The notes beneath the pieces were generated by a model. The model did no database searches. It was not told where the DNA came from and saw only the letters and a program-made list of their open reading frames with translations. The position numbers and the translations under genes were made by a program. Shown here piece after piece: positions 33,855 to 42,930 of a DNA stretch of 64,000 nucleotides. The stretch lies in NCBI RefSeq assembly GCF_021216675.1, contig NZ_CP086120.1, positions 1,116,001 through 1,180,000 of the forward strand, read 5' to 3'. Each line of letters begins with the position of its first letter. Within the stretch, counting starts at the first letter, position 1. This DNA comes from Streptomyces gobiensis (GTDB lineage Bacteria; Actinomycetota; Actinomycetes; Streptomycetales; Streptomycetaceae).

Positions 33855-34532
33855 CTAGCCGTAGTGGGGTTCGGAGTGCATTTCCCAGAGCAGGAGCTCT
33901 GCTGGAGTCTGTGCTGTTGTGGCCAGGCCCTCCGCGCCGGTGATACGTGCCGTATCACCGGCGCCCAGCGGCTCGCCGTCCAAGCGCACCGTCCCCCGTA
34001 CGACCTGGAGGTGTACCCAGGGCGCGTCCGGGACCGCGGTGCGCTCCCCGGCTCCCAGGCGGCGGATATGGAGGACGGCCTCCGTACGTGGCAGCGCGTA
34101 CGGCGTACCGTCCGCGATGCCGCGCACCACCTCGTACTCCGGTTCACCGCCGAAGGCCTCCGTACCCGGCGCCAGCCACATCTGCAGAAAGCACAGCGGC
34201 TCGTCACCCGCGTTGCGCTCCGTGTGCCGTACGCCGGTGCCCGCGCTCAGGCGCTGGACGTCGCCGGGGCGGATGACTGTCCGCTGCCCCGTGGAGTCCT
34301 CGTGGGTGAGTTCACCCTCCACCACCCAGGTCACGATCTCCAGGTCCCGGTGCGGATGCTCCGCGAAGCCCGCGCCGGGCGCCAGCCGCTCCTCGTTGCA
34401 GGCCACCAGCAGCCCGAAGCCGGTGTTGCCGGGGTCGTAGAAGCCCGAGAAGGAGAAGGCGTGCCAGGTCTCGATCCCGGCCCCGGGATCACCGCCCCGG
34501 TACCGTTCATCCGCCCTTCGCAGCTGAAGCAT
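33855..34532 (-). CDS. Pirin-family protein
   Basis: This 225-residue bicupin has the pirin signature FAEHPHRDLEIVTWVVEGELTHEDS, whose His/Glu residues bind Fe2+, and GTGVRHTERN. Pirins act as quercetinases or redox-dependent cofactors; in Streptomyces one is linked to central carbon/fatty-acid oxidation control. ATG 34532 is preceded by in-frame GTG 34538. It is divergent from fasR across 81 nt, so it may share regulation with fatty acid synthesis. Confidence 0.92.
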   Translation of the reverse strand: MLQLRRADERYRGGDPGAGIETWHAFSFSGFYDPGNTGFGLLVACNEERLAPGAGFAEHPHRDLEIVTWVVEGELTHEDSTGQRTVIRPGDVQRLSAGTGVRHTERNAGDEPLCFLQMWLAPGTEAFGGEPEYEVVRGIADGTPYALPRTEAVLHIRRLGAGERTAVPDAPWVHLQVVRGTVRLDGEPLGAGDTARITGAEGLATTAQTPAELLLWEMHSEPHYG

Positions 34533-34613
34533 GCGCACACCGTACTGCGCGTGCCGCTGGGCCCCGGTGGACCCCGTACACGCGGCACGCTTCCGATAAG
34601 GCAGGCTTGTCCT

Positions 34614-35813
34614 GTGCCCGAACCCGCTGAGTCCACGCCGAACCCGTCTCCGAAGCATCCGAACGCCGCCACCCTGCGTCGGCTGGAACAGTCCTCCGGC
34701 AAGCTCGCCGCCGCGGCCATCGCACGCATGGACGAGCAGTTGCCGTGGTATCGCGCCATGCCACCGGAGAACCGTTCCTGGATCGGGCTGGTCGCCCAGG
34801 CGGGCATCGCGGCCTTCACCGAGTGGTTCCGGCATCCGGAAGCCCCGCAGGCGATCAGCACTGATGTGTTCGGTACCGCGCCCCGGGAGCTGACCCGGGC
34901 GATCACTCTGCGGCAGACGGTGGAGATGGTCCGTACGACCATCGAGGTCGTCGAGGCGGCCATCGACGAGGTCGCCGCACCCGGCGATGAGTCCGTGCTC
35001 CGTGAGGCGCTGCTGGTCTACGCCAGGGAGATCGCCTTCGCTACCGCACAGGTGTACGCGCAGGCCGCCGAGGCACGGGGCGCCTGGGACGCCCGGCTGG
35101 AGTCGCTGGTCGTCAACGCCGTGCTGTCCGGCGAGGCGGACGAGGGCGCCGTCTCCCGGGCCGCCGCGCTGGGCTGGAACTCGCCCGAGCATGTCGCGGT
35201 GGTGCTGGGTACCGCGCCGGAGGGGGACAGCGAGCTGACGGTCGAGGCCATACGGCGCGCCGCCCGGGCCGCGAAGCTTCAGGTCCTCACCGGTGTCCTG
35301 GGCAGCCGTCTGGTCGTGATCGCGGGTGGCTCCGACGATCCGCTGAAGGCAGCGAAGTCCCTGATTGGGCCGTTCGCGGCGGGTCCGGTGGTGGCCGGGC
35401 CGGTGGTCGGCGATCTGCTGTCGGCCACCCGCTCCGCGCAGGCCGCCGCGGCCGGGCTGCGGGCCTGTGCCGCGTGGCCGGACGCGCCCCGTCCGGTACT
35501 GGCGGACGATCTGCTCCCGGAGCGCGCGATGGCCGGAGATCCGACCGCGCGCCAGCTGCTGGTGGAGGAGATCTACAGACCACTGGAGGAAGCCGGATCG
35601 GCCCTGCTGGAAACGCTGAGCGTTTATCTGGAGCAGGCCAGCAGCCTCGAAGGCGCCGCCCGGATGCTGTTCGTTCACCCCAATACCGTCCGCTACCGGC
35701 TGCGACGTGTGACGGACGTCACCGGATGGTCGCCTTCCGATGTCCGTTCCGCATTCACCCTGCGTATCGCACTGATCTTGGGGCGCCTCGCCGACAGCAT
35801 CAGCCGACCGTAG
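34614..35813 (+). CDS. fasR: FasR-type regulator of fatty acid synthesis (PucR-like HTH)
   Basis: This 399-residue protein has a C-terminal PucR-type helix-turn-helix (LEGAARMLFVHPNTVRYRLRRVTDVTGWSP) and an N-terminal GGDEF-like/ligand region. Position directly before fabD-fabH-acpP-fabF matches FasR, the known activator of this operon in Streptomyces. GTG 34614 is the most likely start (VPEPAEST); the long upstream frame crosses other genes. An 8-bp stem hairpin follows. Confidence 0.9.
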   Translation: MPEPAESTPNPSPKHPNAATLRRLEQSSGKLAAAAIARMDEQLPWYRAMPPENRSWIGLVAQAGIAAFTEWFRHPEAPQAISTDVFGTAPRELTRAITLRQTVEMVRTTIEVVEAAIDEVAAPGDESVLREALLVYAREIAFATAQVYAQAAEARGAWDARLESLVVNAVLSGEADEGAVSRAAALGWNSPEHVAVVLGTAPEGDSELTVEAIRRAARAAKLQVLTGVLGSRLVVIAGGSDDPLKAAKSLIGPFAAGPVVAGPVVGDLLSATRSAQAAAAGLRACAAWPDAPRPVLADDLLPERAMAGDPTARQLLVEEIYRPLEEAGSALLETLSVYLEQASSLEGAARMLFVHPNTVRYRLRRVTDVTGWSPSDVRSAFTLRIALILGRLADSISRP

Positions 35814-35830
35814 TCTTGACTGGCGGGTTT

Positions 35831-35855
35831 GTCGGGGGTCCACAATTCCCCCGAC
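35831..35855. terminator. Hairpin between fasR and fabD
   Basis: GTCGGGGG (35831-35838) pairs with CCCCCGAC (35848-35855), loop TCCACAATT. It is either the fasR terminator or a protein site in the fabD promoter region. Confidence 0.5.
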
Positions 35856-35913
35856 CGTTCTTCGTCTCGGTCCCCACCGGCGGGGACCTCCGCATACAAG
35901 AGAGAGTGGGAGA

Positions 35914-36843
35914 GTGCTCGTACTCGTCGCTCCCGGCCAAGGCGCTCAGGCGCCCGGCTTTCTGACCCCCTGGCTCGAACTTCCCGGCGTGGCCGACCGC
36001 CTCAAGGCGTGGTCCGACGTCGTGGGTCTCGACCTCGTCCACTACGGCACCGAGGCCGGCGCGGAGGAGATCCGCGACACCGCCGTGGCCCAGCCGCTGC
36101 TGGTCGCGGCAGGCCTGCTCTCGGCTCAGGCCCTGCTCGACGGTGTCAGCGACGGCGCCATCGGCGCGGTCGCCGGTCACAGCGTCGGTGAGCTCACCGC
36201 GGCCGCCACCGCCGGTGTGCTGTCGGATAAGGACGCGCTCGCGATCGTACGCAAGCGCGGTCTGGCCATGGCTGAGGCCGCCGCCGTCACCGAGACCGGC
36301 ATGTCCGCGGTCCTCGGCGGCGACCCGGACGCCGTCGTGGCGCACCTGGAGAAGCTGGGTCTGACCCCGGCCAATATCAACGGCTCCGGTCAGATCGTCG
36401 CCGCGGGCACCGCCGAGCAGCTGGCGGCGCTGGCGGCGGACAAGCCGGAGAAGGCCCGGGTCATCGCCCTGAAGGTGGCCGGAGCCTTCCATACGCACCA
36501 CATGGCACCGGCCGTCAGCGCGCTGGAAGCCGCCGTCAAGGACGTCACCGTGGGTGAGCCGCGGGTCCGCGTCGTCTCCAACAAGGACGGGCAGGTTGTC
36601 ACCGACGGCCGGCAGTTCGTGGAGCGGCTTGTGGGCCAGGTGGGCAACCCGGTCCGCTGGGACCAGTGCATGGAGACCTTCAAGGAGCTCGGTGCCACCG
36701 CGCTCATCGAGGTCTGTCCGGGTGGCACCCTCACCGGCCTGGCCAAGCGCGGAATGCCGGGTGTACGGACGCTGGCGCTGAAGACCCCAGCCGACCTCGA
36801 TGCGGCGCGTGAGCTGATCGCCGAGCACGGCACTGCCGAATAG
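35914..36843 (+). CDS. fabD: Malonyl-CoA:ACP transacylase
   Basis: The 309-residue FabD loads malonyl groups from CoA onto AcpP. It shows the GQGAQ N-terminus, nucleophile GHSVGE with Ser about 90, and AFHTHHM with the catalytic His about 195. GTG 35914 has GGGAG just upstream. It is the first gene of the fabD-fabH-acpP-fabF operon (13 nt to fabH). Confidence 0.97.
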   Translation: MLVLVAPGQGAQAPGFLTPWLELPGVADRLKAWSDVVGLDLVHYGTEAGAEEIRDTAVAQPLLVAAGLLSAQALLDGVSDGAIGAVAGHSVGELTAAATAGVLSDKDALAIVRKRGLAMAEAAAVTETGMSAVLGGDPDAVVAHLEKLGLTPANINGSGQIVAAGTAEQLAALAADKPEKARVIALKVAGAFHTHHMAPAVSALEAAVKDVTVGEPRVRVVSNKDGQVVTDGRQFVERLVGQVGNPVRWDQCMETFKELGATALIEVCPGGTLTGLAKRGMPGVRTLALKTPADLDAARELIAEHGTAE

Positions 36844-36856
36844 GAGCCCCGAGTCC

Positions 36857-37873
36857 ATGACCGCGAAGATCAACCCCGCGAAGGGCTCCCCGTATGCGCG
36901 CGTCCTCGGCGTCGGCGGCTACCGCCCGACCCGGATCGTGCCCAACGAGGAGATCCTCAAGCACATCGACTCCTCCGATGAATGGATCCGTTCCCGTTCC
37001 GGTATCGCCACCCGGCACTGGGCGGGCCCGGAAGAGACCGTCGCCGAGATGACCCTGGCCGCGGCGGGCAAGGCGATCGCGGACGCCGGGATCACCCCGG
37101 AGCAGGTCGACGCGGTGATCATCTCGACCGTCTCGCACTTCAAGCAGACTCCGTCGATCGCGACCGAGATCGCCCACCGGCTGGGCACCGGCAAGGCAGC
37201 CGCCTTCGATATCTCCGCCGCCTGTGCGGGCTTCGGCTACGGCCTGACGATCGCCAAGGGCCTGATCGTTGAGGGCAGCGCGCAGTACACGCTGGTGGTC
37301 GGCGTGGAGCGGCTGTCCGACCTCACCGATCTGGAGGACCGCTCCACCGCCTTCCTCTTCGGTGACGGCGCGGGCGCGGTCATCGTCGGCCCCGCCCAGG
37401 AGCCCGGGATCGGCCCGACCATCTGGGGTTCGGAGGGCGACAAGGCCGACACCATCACCCAGACCATCCCGTGGAACCACTACCGCATCGGCGACGTGGA
37501 GAAGCTCCCGGAGAAGTTCCCGGCGATCCGCCAGGAAGGCCAGACCGTCTTCCGGTGGGCCGTCTTCGAGATGGCCAAGGTCGCCGAGCAGGCGCTCGAA
37601 GCCGCCGGGATCACCGCGGATGACCTGGATGTCTTCATCCCGCACCAGGCCAATATGCGGATCATCGACTCGATGGTGAAGACCCTCAAACTGCCGGAGC
37701 ACGTCGCGGTCGCCCGTGATGTGGAGAACACCGGCAACACCTCGGCCGCCTCCATCCCGCTCGCGATGGAGCGGATGCTGGCGACCGGGCAGGCCAAGAG
37801 CGGCGACACGGCGCTCGTCATCGGCTTCGGGGCGGGTCTCGTCTACGCGGCAACGGTCGTTACTCTCCCTTAG
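36857..37873 (+). CDS. fabH: Beta-ketoacyl-ACP synthase III
   Basis: The 338-residue KASIII starts chains by condensing acyl-CoA (branched primers in Streptomyces) with malonyl-ACP. The catalytic triad is visible: Cys123 in ISAACAGFGYG, His in HQANMRI, and Asn in NTGNTSAAS. A Shine-Dalgarno AGGAGC precedes ATG 36857. Confidence 0.97.
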   Translation: MTAKINPAKGSPYARVLGVGGYRPTRIVPNEEILKHIDSSDEWIRSRSGIATRHWAGPEETVAEMTLAAAGKAIADAGITPEQVDAVIISTVSHFKQTPSIATEIAHRLGTGKAAAFDISAACAGFGYGLTIAKGLIVEGSAQYTLVVGVERLSDLTDLEDRSTAFLFGDGAGAVIVGPAQEPGIGPTIWGSEGDKADTITQTIPWNHYRIGDVEKLPEKFPAIRQEGQTVFRWAVFEMAKVAEQALEAAGITADDLDVFIPHQANMRIIDSMVKTLKLPEHVAVARDVENTGNTSAASIPLAMERMLATGQAKSGDTALVIGFGAGLVYAATVVTLP

Positions 37874-37915
37874 TCCGTTTATCCACCCAAGCAACAGATC
37901 AGAAGGAGCGCCAAC

Positions 37916-38164
37916 ATGGCCGCCACCAAGGAAGAGATCGTCAAGGGTCTCGCCGACATCGTCAACGAGATCGCCGGTATCCCGGCCGAGGACGTTCAGC
38001 TCGACAAGTCCTTCACCGATGACCTGGATGTCGACTCGCTGTCCATGGTCGAGGTCGTTGTGGCCGCTGAGGAGCGCTTCGACGTCAAGATCCCCGACGA
38101 CGACGTCAAGAACCTGAAGACCGTCGGTGACGCCACGGACTACATCCTGAAGCACCAGAGCTGA
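37916..38164 (+). CDS. acpP: Acyl carrier protein
   Basis: The 82-residue ACP has phosphopantetheine attachment Ser41 in DVDSLSMVE. It carries growing acyl chains in fatty acid synthesis. AGAAGGAG precedes ATG 37916. A large hairpin follows before fabF. Confidence 0.97.
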   Translation: MAATKEEIVKGLADIVNEIAGIPAEDVQLDKSFTDDLDVDSLSMVEVVVAAEERFDVKIPDDDVKNLKTVGDATDYILKHQS

Positions 38165-38171
38165 GGTTGCC

Positions 38172-38228
38172 GCGGCACCAAGGTCACGGCCATGTGGTCA
38201 CTGCCATGTCGTCACGCCTTGGTGCCGC
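38172..38228 (+). promoter_or_regulatory. Long-range hairpin between acpP and fabF
   Basis: GCGGCACCAAGG (38172-38183) pairs perfectly with CCTTGGTGCCGC (38217-38228) around a 33-nt loop that contains three GTCAC words. It starts 8 nt after the acpP stop; a partial terminator or mRNA 3'-end stabiliser would fit the high acpP expression needed relative to fabF. Confidence 0.55.
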
Positions 38229-38420
38229 CCGCCTCCCCTAGGATGAATCCGGAATCCCGCCAATTGCCAGCCCATCGGGGTTGACTCGCTCTCCGGTGGC
38301 CCGACTGGCTGTCTCCCATCGTTTCCGGCATCCACCGGTGTCTTCAGCCCCGTCGCAGCGTGAGCTGCACAACAGTGAATGGTCAGGGATGGCGAAGCGC
38401 TTTCCCAGCAAGGAGTTCAG

Positions 38421-39710
38421 GTGACCGCGAACGACCGTACTGTGGTCGTCACCGGTATCGGCGCTACGACGCCGCTGGGTGGCGACAGTGCATCGACCTG
38501 GGAGGGTCTGACCGCCGGACGTTCCGGCGTCAAGGCGCTTGAGCAGGAATGGGCCGCTGACCTCCCGGTCCGTATCGCCGCCCCGGTGGCGGTCGAACCG
38601 GGTGAGGTGCTGCCCCGCCCGCTGGCCCGCAAGCTGGACCGCTCGGCGCAGTTCGCCCTGATCGCCGCCCGGGAGGCCTGGGCGGACGCGGGCTACGAAG
38701 GCAAGGCGGGAACCGCGGCATCAGGCGCTGACGCGCCCGGGGGCACCAGCGTCGATCCGGACCGGCTCGGCGCGGTCATCGCCTCCGGCATCGGTGGTGT
38801 CACCACCCTGCTCGACCAGTACGACGTGCTGAAGGAGAAGGGCTCCCGCCGGGTCTCCCCGCACACCGTGCCCATGCTCATGCCGAACAGCCCCTCGGCC
38901 AATGTCGGCCTGGAGGTGGGCGCCCAGGCGGGTGTGCACACCCCGGTGAGCGCCTGTGCGTCGGGCGCCGAGGCCATCGGCTACGCGGTCGAGATGATCC
39001 GCTCCGGGCGCGCCGATGTGGTCGTCGCGGGCGGTACCGAGGCAGCCATCCACCCGCTGCCGATCGCGGCCTTCGCCAACATGATGGCGATGTCCAAGAA
39101 CAACGATGAGCCGGAGAAGGCCTCCCGCCCCTATGACACCGGCCGGGACGGTTTCGTCCTGGGTGAGGGCGCGGGTGTCGTCGTACTGGAGTCCGCTGAG
39201 CACGCCAAGCGGCGCGGCGCCCGGGTCTACTGCGAGGTACTGGGCCAGGGCCTGTCCGCGGACAGCCACCACATCGCCCAGCCCGAGCCGAGCGGGCGCG
39301 GTATCGCCGCGGCCCTGCAGAATCTGCTGGACGCCACCGACCTCAAGCCGTCGGAGGTCGCGCACCTCAACGCGCACGCCACCTCCACCCCGCAGGGTGA
39401 TGTGGCCGAGATCAAGGCGCTGCGCAAGGTGCTGGGTGACGATCTGGACCATGTCGCGATCTCCGGCACCAAGTCGATGACCGGTCATCTGCTGGGCGGC
39501 GCGGGCGGCATCGAGACGGTGGCCACCATCCTGGCGCTGCACCACCGCGTGGCCCCGCCGACGATCAACTGCGATGAGCTGGATCCGGAGGTCGACGCGG
39601 ACGTCGTCCGCGACGAGGCCCGCGTCCTCCCGGAGGGCACCATCGCGGCGATCAACAACTCCTTCGGCTTCGGCGGCCACAATGTCGTCCTGGCCTTCCG
39701 TACGGTCTGA
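38421..39710 (+). CDS. fabF: Beta-ketoacyl-ACP synthase II
   Basis: The 429-residue elongating KAS has Cys in PVSACASGAEAIGYAV, and His in NAHATSTPQGD and in GTKSMTGHLLGGAGG. It extends acyl chains with malonyl-ACP. GTG 38421 is preceded by AAGGAG (38409-38414); the frame upstream of it is not conserved-like. It may have its own promoter in the 255-nt gap. Confidence 0.96.
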   Translation: MTANDRTVVVTGIGATTPLGGDSASTWEGLTAGRSGVKALEQEWAADLPVRIAAPVAVEPGEVLPRPLARKLDRSAQFALIAAREAWADAGYEGKAGTAASGADAPGGTSVDPDRLGAVIASGIGGVTTLLDQYDVLKEKGSRRVSPHTVPMLMPNSPSANVGLEVGAQAGVHTPVSACASGAEAIGYAVEMIRSGRADVVVAGGTEAAIHPLPIAAFANMMAMSKNNDEPEKASRPYDTGRDGFVLGEGAGVVVLESAEHAKRRGARVYCEVLGQGLSADSHHIAQPEPSGRGIAAALQNLLDATDLKPSEVAHLNAHATSTPQGDVAEIKALRKVLGDDLDHVAISGTKSMTGHLLGGAGGIETVATILALHHRVAPPTINCDELDPEVDADVVRDEARVLPEGTIAAINNSFGFGGHNVVLAFRTV

Positions 39711-39723
39711 TCGGTACGCGCTG

Positions 39724-39752
39724 AAGGGCCGCCCCACCACGGGGCGGCCCTT
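39724..39752. terminator. fab operon terminator
   Basis: AAGGGCCGCCCC (39724-39735) with GGGGCGGCCCTT (39741-39752), loop ACCAC, 14 nt past the fabF stop. Confidence 0.85.
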
Positions 39753-39872
39753 CGTGCTGTGCGGCGACGCTGTGCGGGGACGCTCTCCGTCAGTTGTTGC
39801 GGGCGAGCAGGAGAGGGCTCGCGGTACCGGCCCGCGCGCCCGGGTGGGCCGTACGGGCGGCCGTACGGGCGG

Positions 39873-40367
39873 TCACACCACCTGGTGCAGCCAGCGCACC
39901 GGGGCGCCCTCGCCCGCGTAACGGAAGGGTTCCAGCTCATCGTCCCAGGGCTTGCCGAGGAGCTGAGCGACCTCGGTGGCCAGCTCTGTCTCGCCGAGCG
40001 AGGCCCGGCTGAGCGCGGCACGCAGCCGGTCCTCGGGGATGAGAATGTCGCCGTGCATACCGGTGACCGCGTGGAAGATGCCCAGCTCAGGGGTGGAGCT
40101 ATAGCGCTCACCCTCGGCGGTGGGACATGGCTCAGCGGTCACTTCGAAGCGCAGCAGATGCCAGCCGCGCAGCGCGGAGGCCAGCTGGGAAGCGGTGCCG
40201 GGATCGCCCTGCCAGGAGAGCTCGGCACGCCAAGTGCCAGGGGAGGCAGGCTGCTTGATCCAGTCAAGCTTGACGCGGGCGCCCAGGACACCCGCCACAG
40301 CCCATTCAACGTGCGGGCACAGCGCGCGTGGCGCGGAGTGCACGTACAGAACTCCACGTGTCGTCAC
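39873..40367 (-). CDS. DUF3145 domain protein
   Basis: This 164-residue protein (VTTRGVLYVHSAPRALCPHVEWA..., KPWDDELEPFRYAGEGAPVRWLHQVV) is the actinobacterial DUF3145 family that conservedly follows the fab operon. GTG 40367 has GGAGG about 9 nt upstream. It is soluble; function is unknown, with a link to fatty acid metabolism inferred from position only. Confidence 0.92.
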   Translation of the reverse strand: MTTRGVLYVHSAPRALCPHVEWAVAGVLGARVKLDWIKQPASPGTWRAELSWQGDPGTASQLASALRGWHLLRFEVTAEPCPTAEGERYSSTPELGIFHAVTGMHGDILIPEDRLRAALSRASLGETELATEVAQLLGKPWDDELEPFRYAGEGAPVRWLHQVV

Positions 40368-40706
40368 CGGGGACCTCCAGTGCGGTTCGAGGTTCGCCTT
40401 CCCCAGCGGCCTCGAGTCCCTACCGGTCATGCGCCGGTCAGCGCCTGACATTCTGCCCCATCAGCTACGTCACCACCAGCTTCTGAGGTTACGAACAGTA
40501 AACACCATCCGCTCGAATTCTCCCTAAAAGGGACACCATGTGACGCGATGTAATGTGTCATTCCCGTCCGGGGCTGTCCGGCGGCCGCTGACGCCCGTCA
40601 TGGGCAAAGCTACCGTGCCCGAACCGCGGCGGTGTCGCGTACGGTCGTTACGGAGTGGAATGGGCGGCACTTGGCGGAATGGCGGAATGGCGGAATAGAG
40701 GGCTGC
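40368..40706. other. Divergent intergenic region with TGGCGGAA triplet repeat
   Basis: A 339-nt gap. The only clear structure is TGGCGGAA in three perfect tandem copies (40672-40695), immediately before the SGNH gene, and a small CCCTAAAAGGG palindrome near 40535. No ORF or firm promoter is seen. Confidence 0.5.
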
Positions 40707-41627
40707 ATGGCGATGAGCGGACGCGGGCGGGGGCGGGGACGGCTCCGGGGGCGTGCCGGGCGTGCGGCGGCCGGGGCGGTCATGGCCATGACCGTGTCGC
40801 TGGCGGGCGTGGCGTGCGGCTCCGACAGCGGCGTCGGCCCCCGGGATGCCACGGGCTCCGCCGGACCGCCGTCCTCGCCCTCGCCCACCCTTGAGTGGAA
40901 CCGCAGCCCGGACTCGATCGCCGCTCTCGGTGACTCCATCACCACCGCCTTTGACGCCTGCTCGCTGCTGTCCGACTGCCCCGAGGCCTCCTGGGCGACC
41001 GGTACGAGCACCGAAATCGACAGCCTCGCCCAGCGGCTGCTGCCGGACCCGGCGGGCAAGACCTGGAACTATGCCTCCTCCGGTGCCGTGATGGCCGACC
41101 TGCCGGGACAGGCCCAGCAGGCCGTGGCGCGCCAGCCGGAGCTGGTGACCGTGCTGATCGGCGCGAATGACGCGTGCAGTGCGGATGTCAGCGGGATGAC
41201 CTCCACACAGCGCTTCCGAGAGGACTTCACCGAGGCGATGGGCATCCTGCGCGATGAGCTGCCGAAGACACAGGTGTATGTGGCCAGCGTGCCGGATCTG
41301 ATGCGGCTGTGGTCCGAGGGCCGCAAGAGCAGCCAGGCTGAGCAGGCCTGGGAATTCGGTATCTGCAAGTCGATGCTGCGCGACCCCCATTCCATGACCA
41401 AGGACGCGACTGAGCGGCGCGAGCAGGTCGCCAAGCGGGTGTCGGAGTACAACACCGTGCTGAAGGAGGTCTGTTCGACGGATGAGCGCTGCCGCTATGA
41501 CGATGGCGCGGTCCATAAGTACCGCTTCACGGCGGCTGAACTCAGCCCGTTGGACTGGTTCCACCCGAGCAAGCGCGGCCAGCGGACGCTGGCGCGCCTC
41601 GCCTACGAGGGCATCACGGCCAAGTAG
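40707..41627 (+). CDS. SGNH/GDSL hydrolase, lipoprotein
   Basis: The precursor is 306 residues: basic N-terminus, hydrophobic core and lipobox LAGVAC (Cys about 36), so anchored outside the membrane. The catalytic blocks are GDSI (block I, Ser), IGAND (block III) and DWFHPSKRG (block V with Asp and His). Probably an esterase/lipase acting on lipids or cell-wall acyl groups. ATG 40707 follows GAGGG. Confidence 0.88.
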   Translation: MAMSGRGRGRGRLRGRAGRAAAGAVMAMTVSLAGVACGSDSGVGPRDATGSAGPPSSPSPTLEWNRSPDSIAALGDSITTAFDACSLLSDCPEASWATGTSTEIDSLAQRLLPDPAGKTWNYASSGAVMADLPGQAQQAVARQPELVTVLIGANDACSADVSGMTSTQRFREDFTEAMGILRDELPKTQVYVASVPDLMRLWSEGRKSSQAEQAWEFGICKSMLRDPHSMTKDATERREQVAKRVSEYNTVLKEVCSTDERCRYDDGAVHKYRFTAAELSPLDWFHPSKRGQRTLARLAYEGITAK

Positions 41628-41777
41628 GCAAGCCACGGTCCGTACTCACCGCGGCCTGTCCCAAGTGGCGGGTCGAACTGGATACCGTGGCGGCGGCAGA
41701 ATTCCCCCAGCAGCAGGCCCGGTTGGATGTATGGGCTGAGGCTGGGAGAAACGGGACCCGAAGGCGGGGCGGCAGCC

Positions 41778-42797
41778 GTGACCAAGACCGTTCGAGCGAT
41801 CGTCATCGACAAACCCGGTGAACACCGGCTGGTGACCGGCCCGGCGGCCGAGCCCGGCCCCGGGGAAGCCCGGATCGCCGTCTACGCCGCCGGAATCTGC
41901 GCCAGCGACCGCGAGCTGTACGACGGCACCCGCGCCGAGGGCTATGTGCGCTACCCCGTGATTCCCGGCCATGAGTGGTCCGGCACGGTGGAGGCGGTCG
42001 GCGAAGGTGTGAATCCGGCGCTGATCGGCCGCAAGGTGGTCGGCGAGGGCTTCCGGGCCTGCCTGACCTGTGAGCGATGCCGGGAGGGCGCGACCACTCT
42101 GTGCACCAGCGGATACGACGAGACGGGCTTCACCCAGCCCGGGGCGTTCGCCGATGTACTGACGGTCCCGGCCCGGCTGCTGCACGTCCTCGACGATGAC
42201 ACCGACCCCCGCGCCGCCGCGCTGCTGGAGCCCGCCGCCGTCGTGGCCGCCGCGGTACTCGCGGGCGAGCCCCGGCCCGGTGAGCGGATCGCCGTGGTCG
42301 GCGCCGGCACTCTCGGGCTGCTGGCCGTACAGCTGCTGGCCGCGTCCTCACCCGCCGAACTGCTGGTGATCGACCCCCGCGTCGGCCGCGCCGAGCAGTC
42401 CCTGCGGATGGGCGCCACCCGGGTACTCGGCCCCGCCGACGCCGAAGCGCGGTACGGCCGCTATGACATGGTGGTGGAAACCGCGGGCGCGGCCAGCACG
42501 GCCGGGAACGCCTGTCTGCTCGCCCGGCGCGGCGGGCGGGTGCTCCTCACCGGCATGTTCGAACCGGGCGCCCAGGGCATTGACCCGGTCCACCTCTCCG
42601 TCAGCCAGCTCACCATCCGCTCCATCTTCGGCGCCCCGCCCGCCGCCTGGACCCACGCGGTACGGGCCTTCAACACCGGCCTGCTCGACCCGGCTCCGCT
42701 GATCACCCATGAGCTGGCGCTGCATGACTTCGCCAAGGCGATGGCCCTGGCGGGCAGTGGAGCGCCGGACGTCGGCAAGGTCCTGCTAAGGCCGTAG
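41778..42797 (+). CDS. Zinc-dependent medium-chain alcohol dehydrogenase
   Basis: This 339-residue MDR enzyme has catalytic zinc ligands in GICASD and PGHEWSGTVEAVG, structural zinc CLTCERCREGATTLC, and a Rossmann GAGTLGLLAVQLL NAD(P) motif. It resembles sorbitol/threonine dehydrogenases. GTG 41778 starts VTKTVRAIVID; the longer frame from 41727 reads through a non-conserved stretch. Substrate unknown. Confidence 0.87.
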   Translation: MTKTVRAIVIDKPGEHRLVTGPAAEPGPGEARIAVYAAGICASDRELYDGTRAEGYVRYPVIPGHEWSGTVEAVGEGVNPALIGRKVVGEGFRACLTCERCREGATTLCTSGYDETGFTQPGAFADVLTVPARLLHVLDDDTDPRAAALLEPAAVVAAAVLAGEPRPGERIAVVGAGTLGLLAVQLLAASSPAELLVIDPRVGRAEQSLRMGATRVLGPADAEARYGRYDMVVETAGAASTAGNACLLARRGGRVLLTGMFEPGAQGIDPVHLSVSQLTIRSIFGAPPAAWTHAVRAFNTGLLDPAPLITHELALHDFAKAMALAGSGAPDVGKVLLRP

Positions 42798-42810
42798 GTC
42801 CCGGCCGGTG

Positions 42811-42870
42811 GGGTTTCCCCCACACCCCTCCCCCATAGCGTTCGGGGGAGGACCGAGTGCCCACAACACC
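42811..42870. repeat. Dispersed repeat copy R4 (half core)
   Basis: GTTTCCCCCACACCCCTCCCCC followed by GGGGGAGGACCGAGTGCCCACAACAC, that is only the right half of the core (to 42869). It lies between the dehydrogenase stop and its terminator. Confidence 0.7.
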
Positions 42871-42873
42871 GCG

Positions 42874-42900
42874 AAGGCCGCCCCGGGGTGGGGCGGCCTT
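42874..42900. terminator. Hairpin terminator
   Basis: AAGGCCGCCCC (42874-42884) and GGGGCGGCCTT (42890-42900), loop GGGGT, between convergent alcohol dehydrogenase and ohr genes. Confidence 0.8.
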
Positions 42901-42930
42901 CTTCGGTGTGCGGTACGCGATATGCGCGCC

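Noticed and set aside
33855..35843. 662-residue minus-strand frame covering fasR
   Set aside because: Only its C-terminal 225 residues are real (pirin); the rest is the shadow of fasR.
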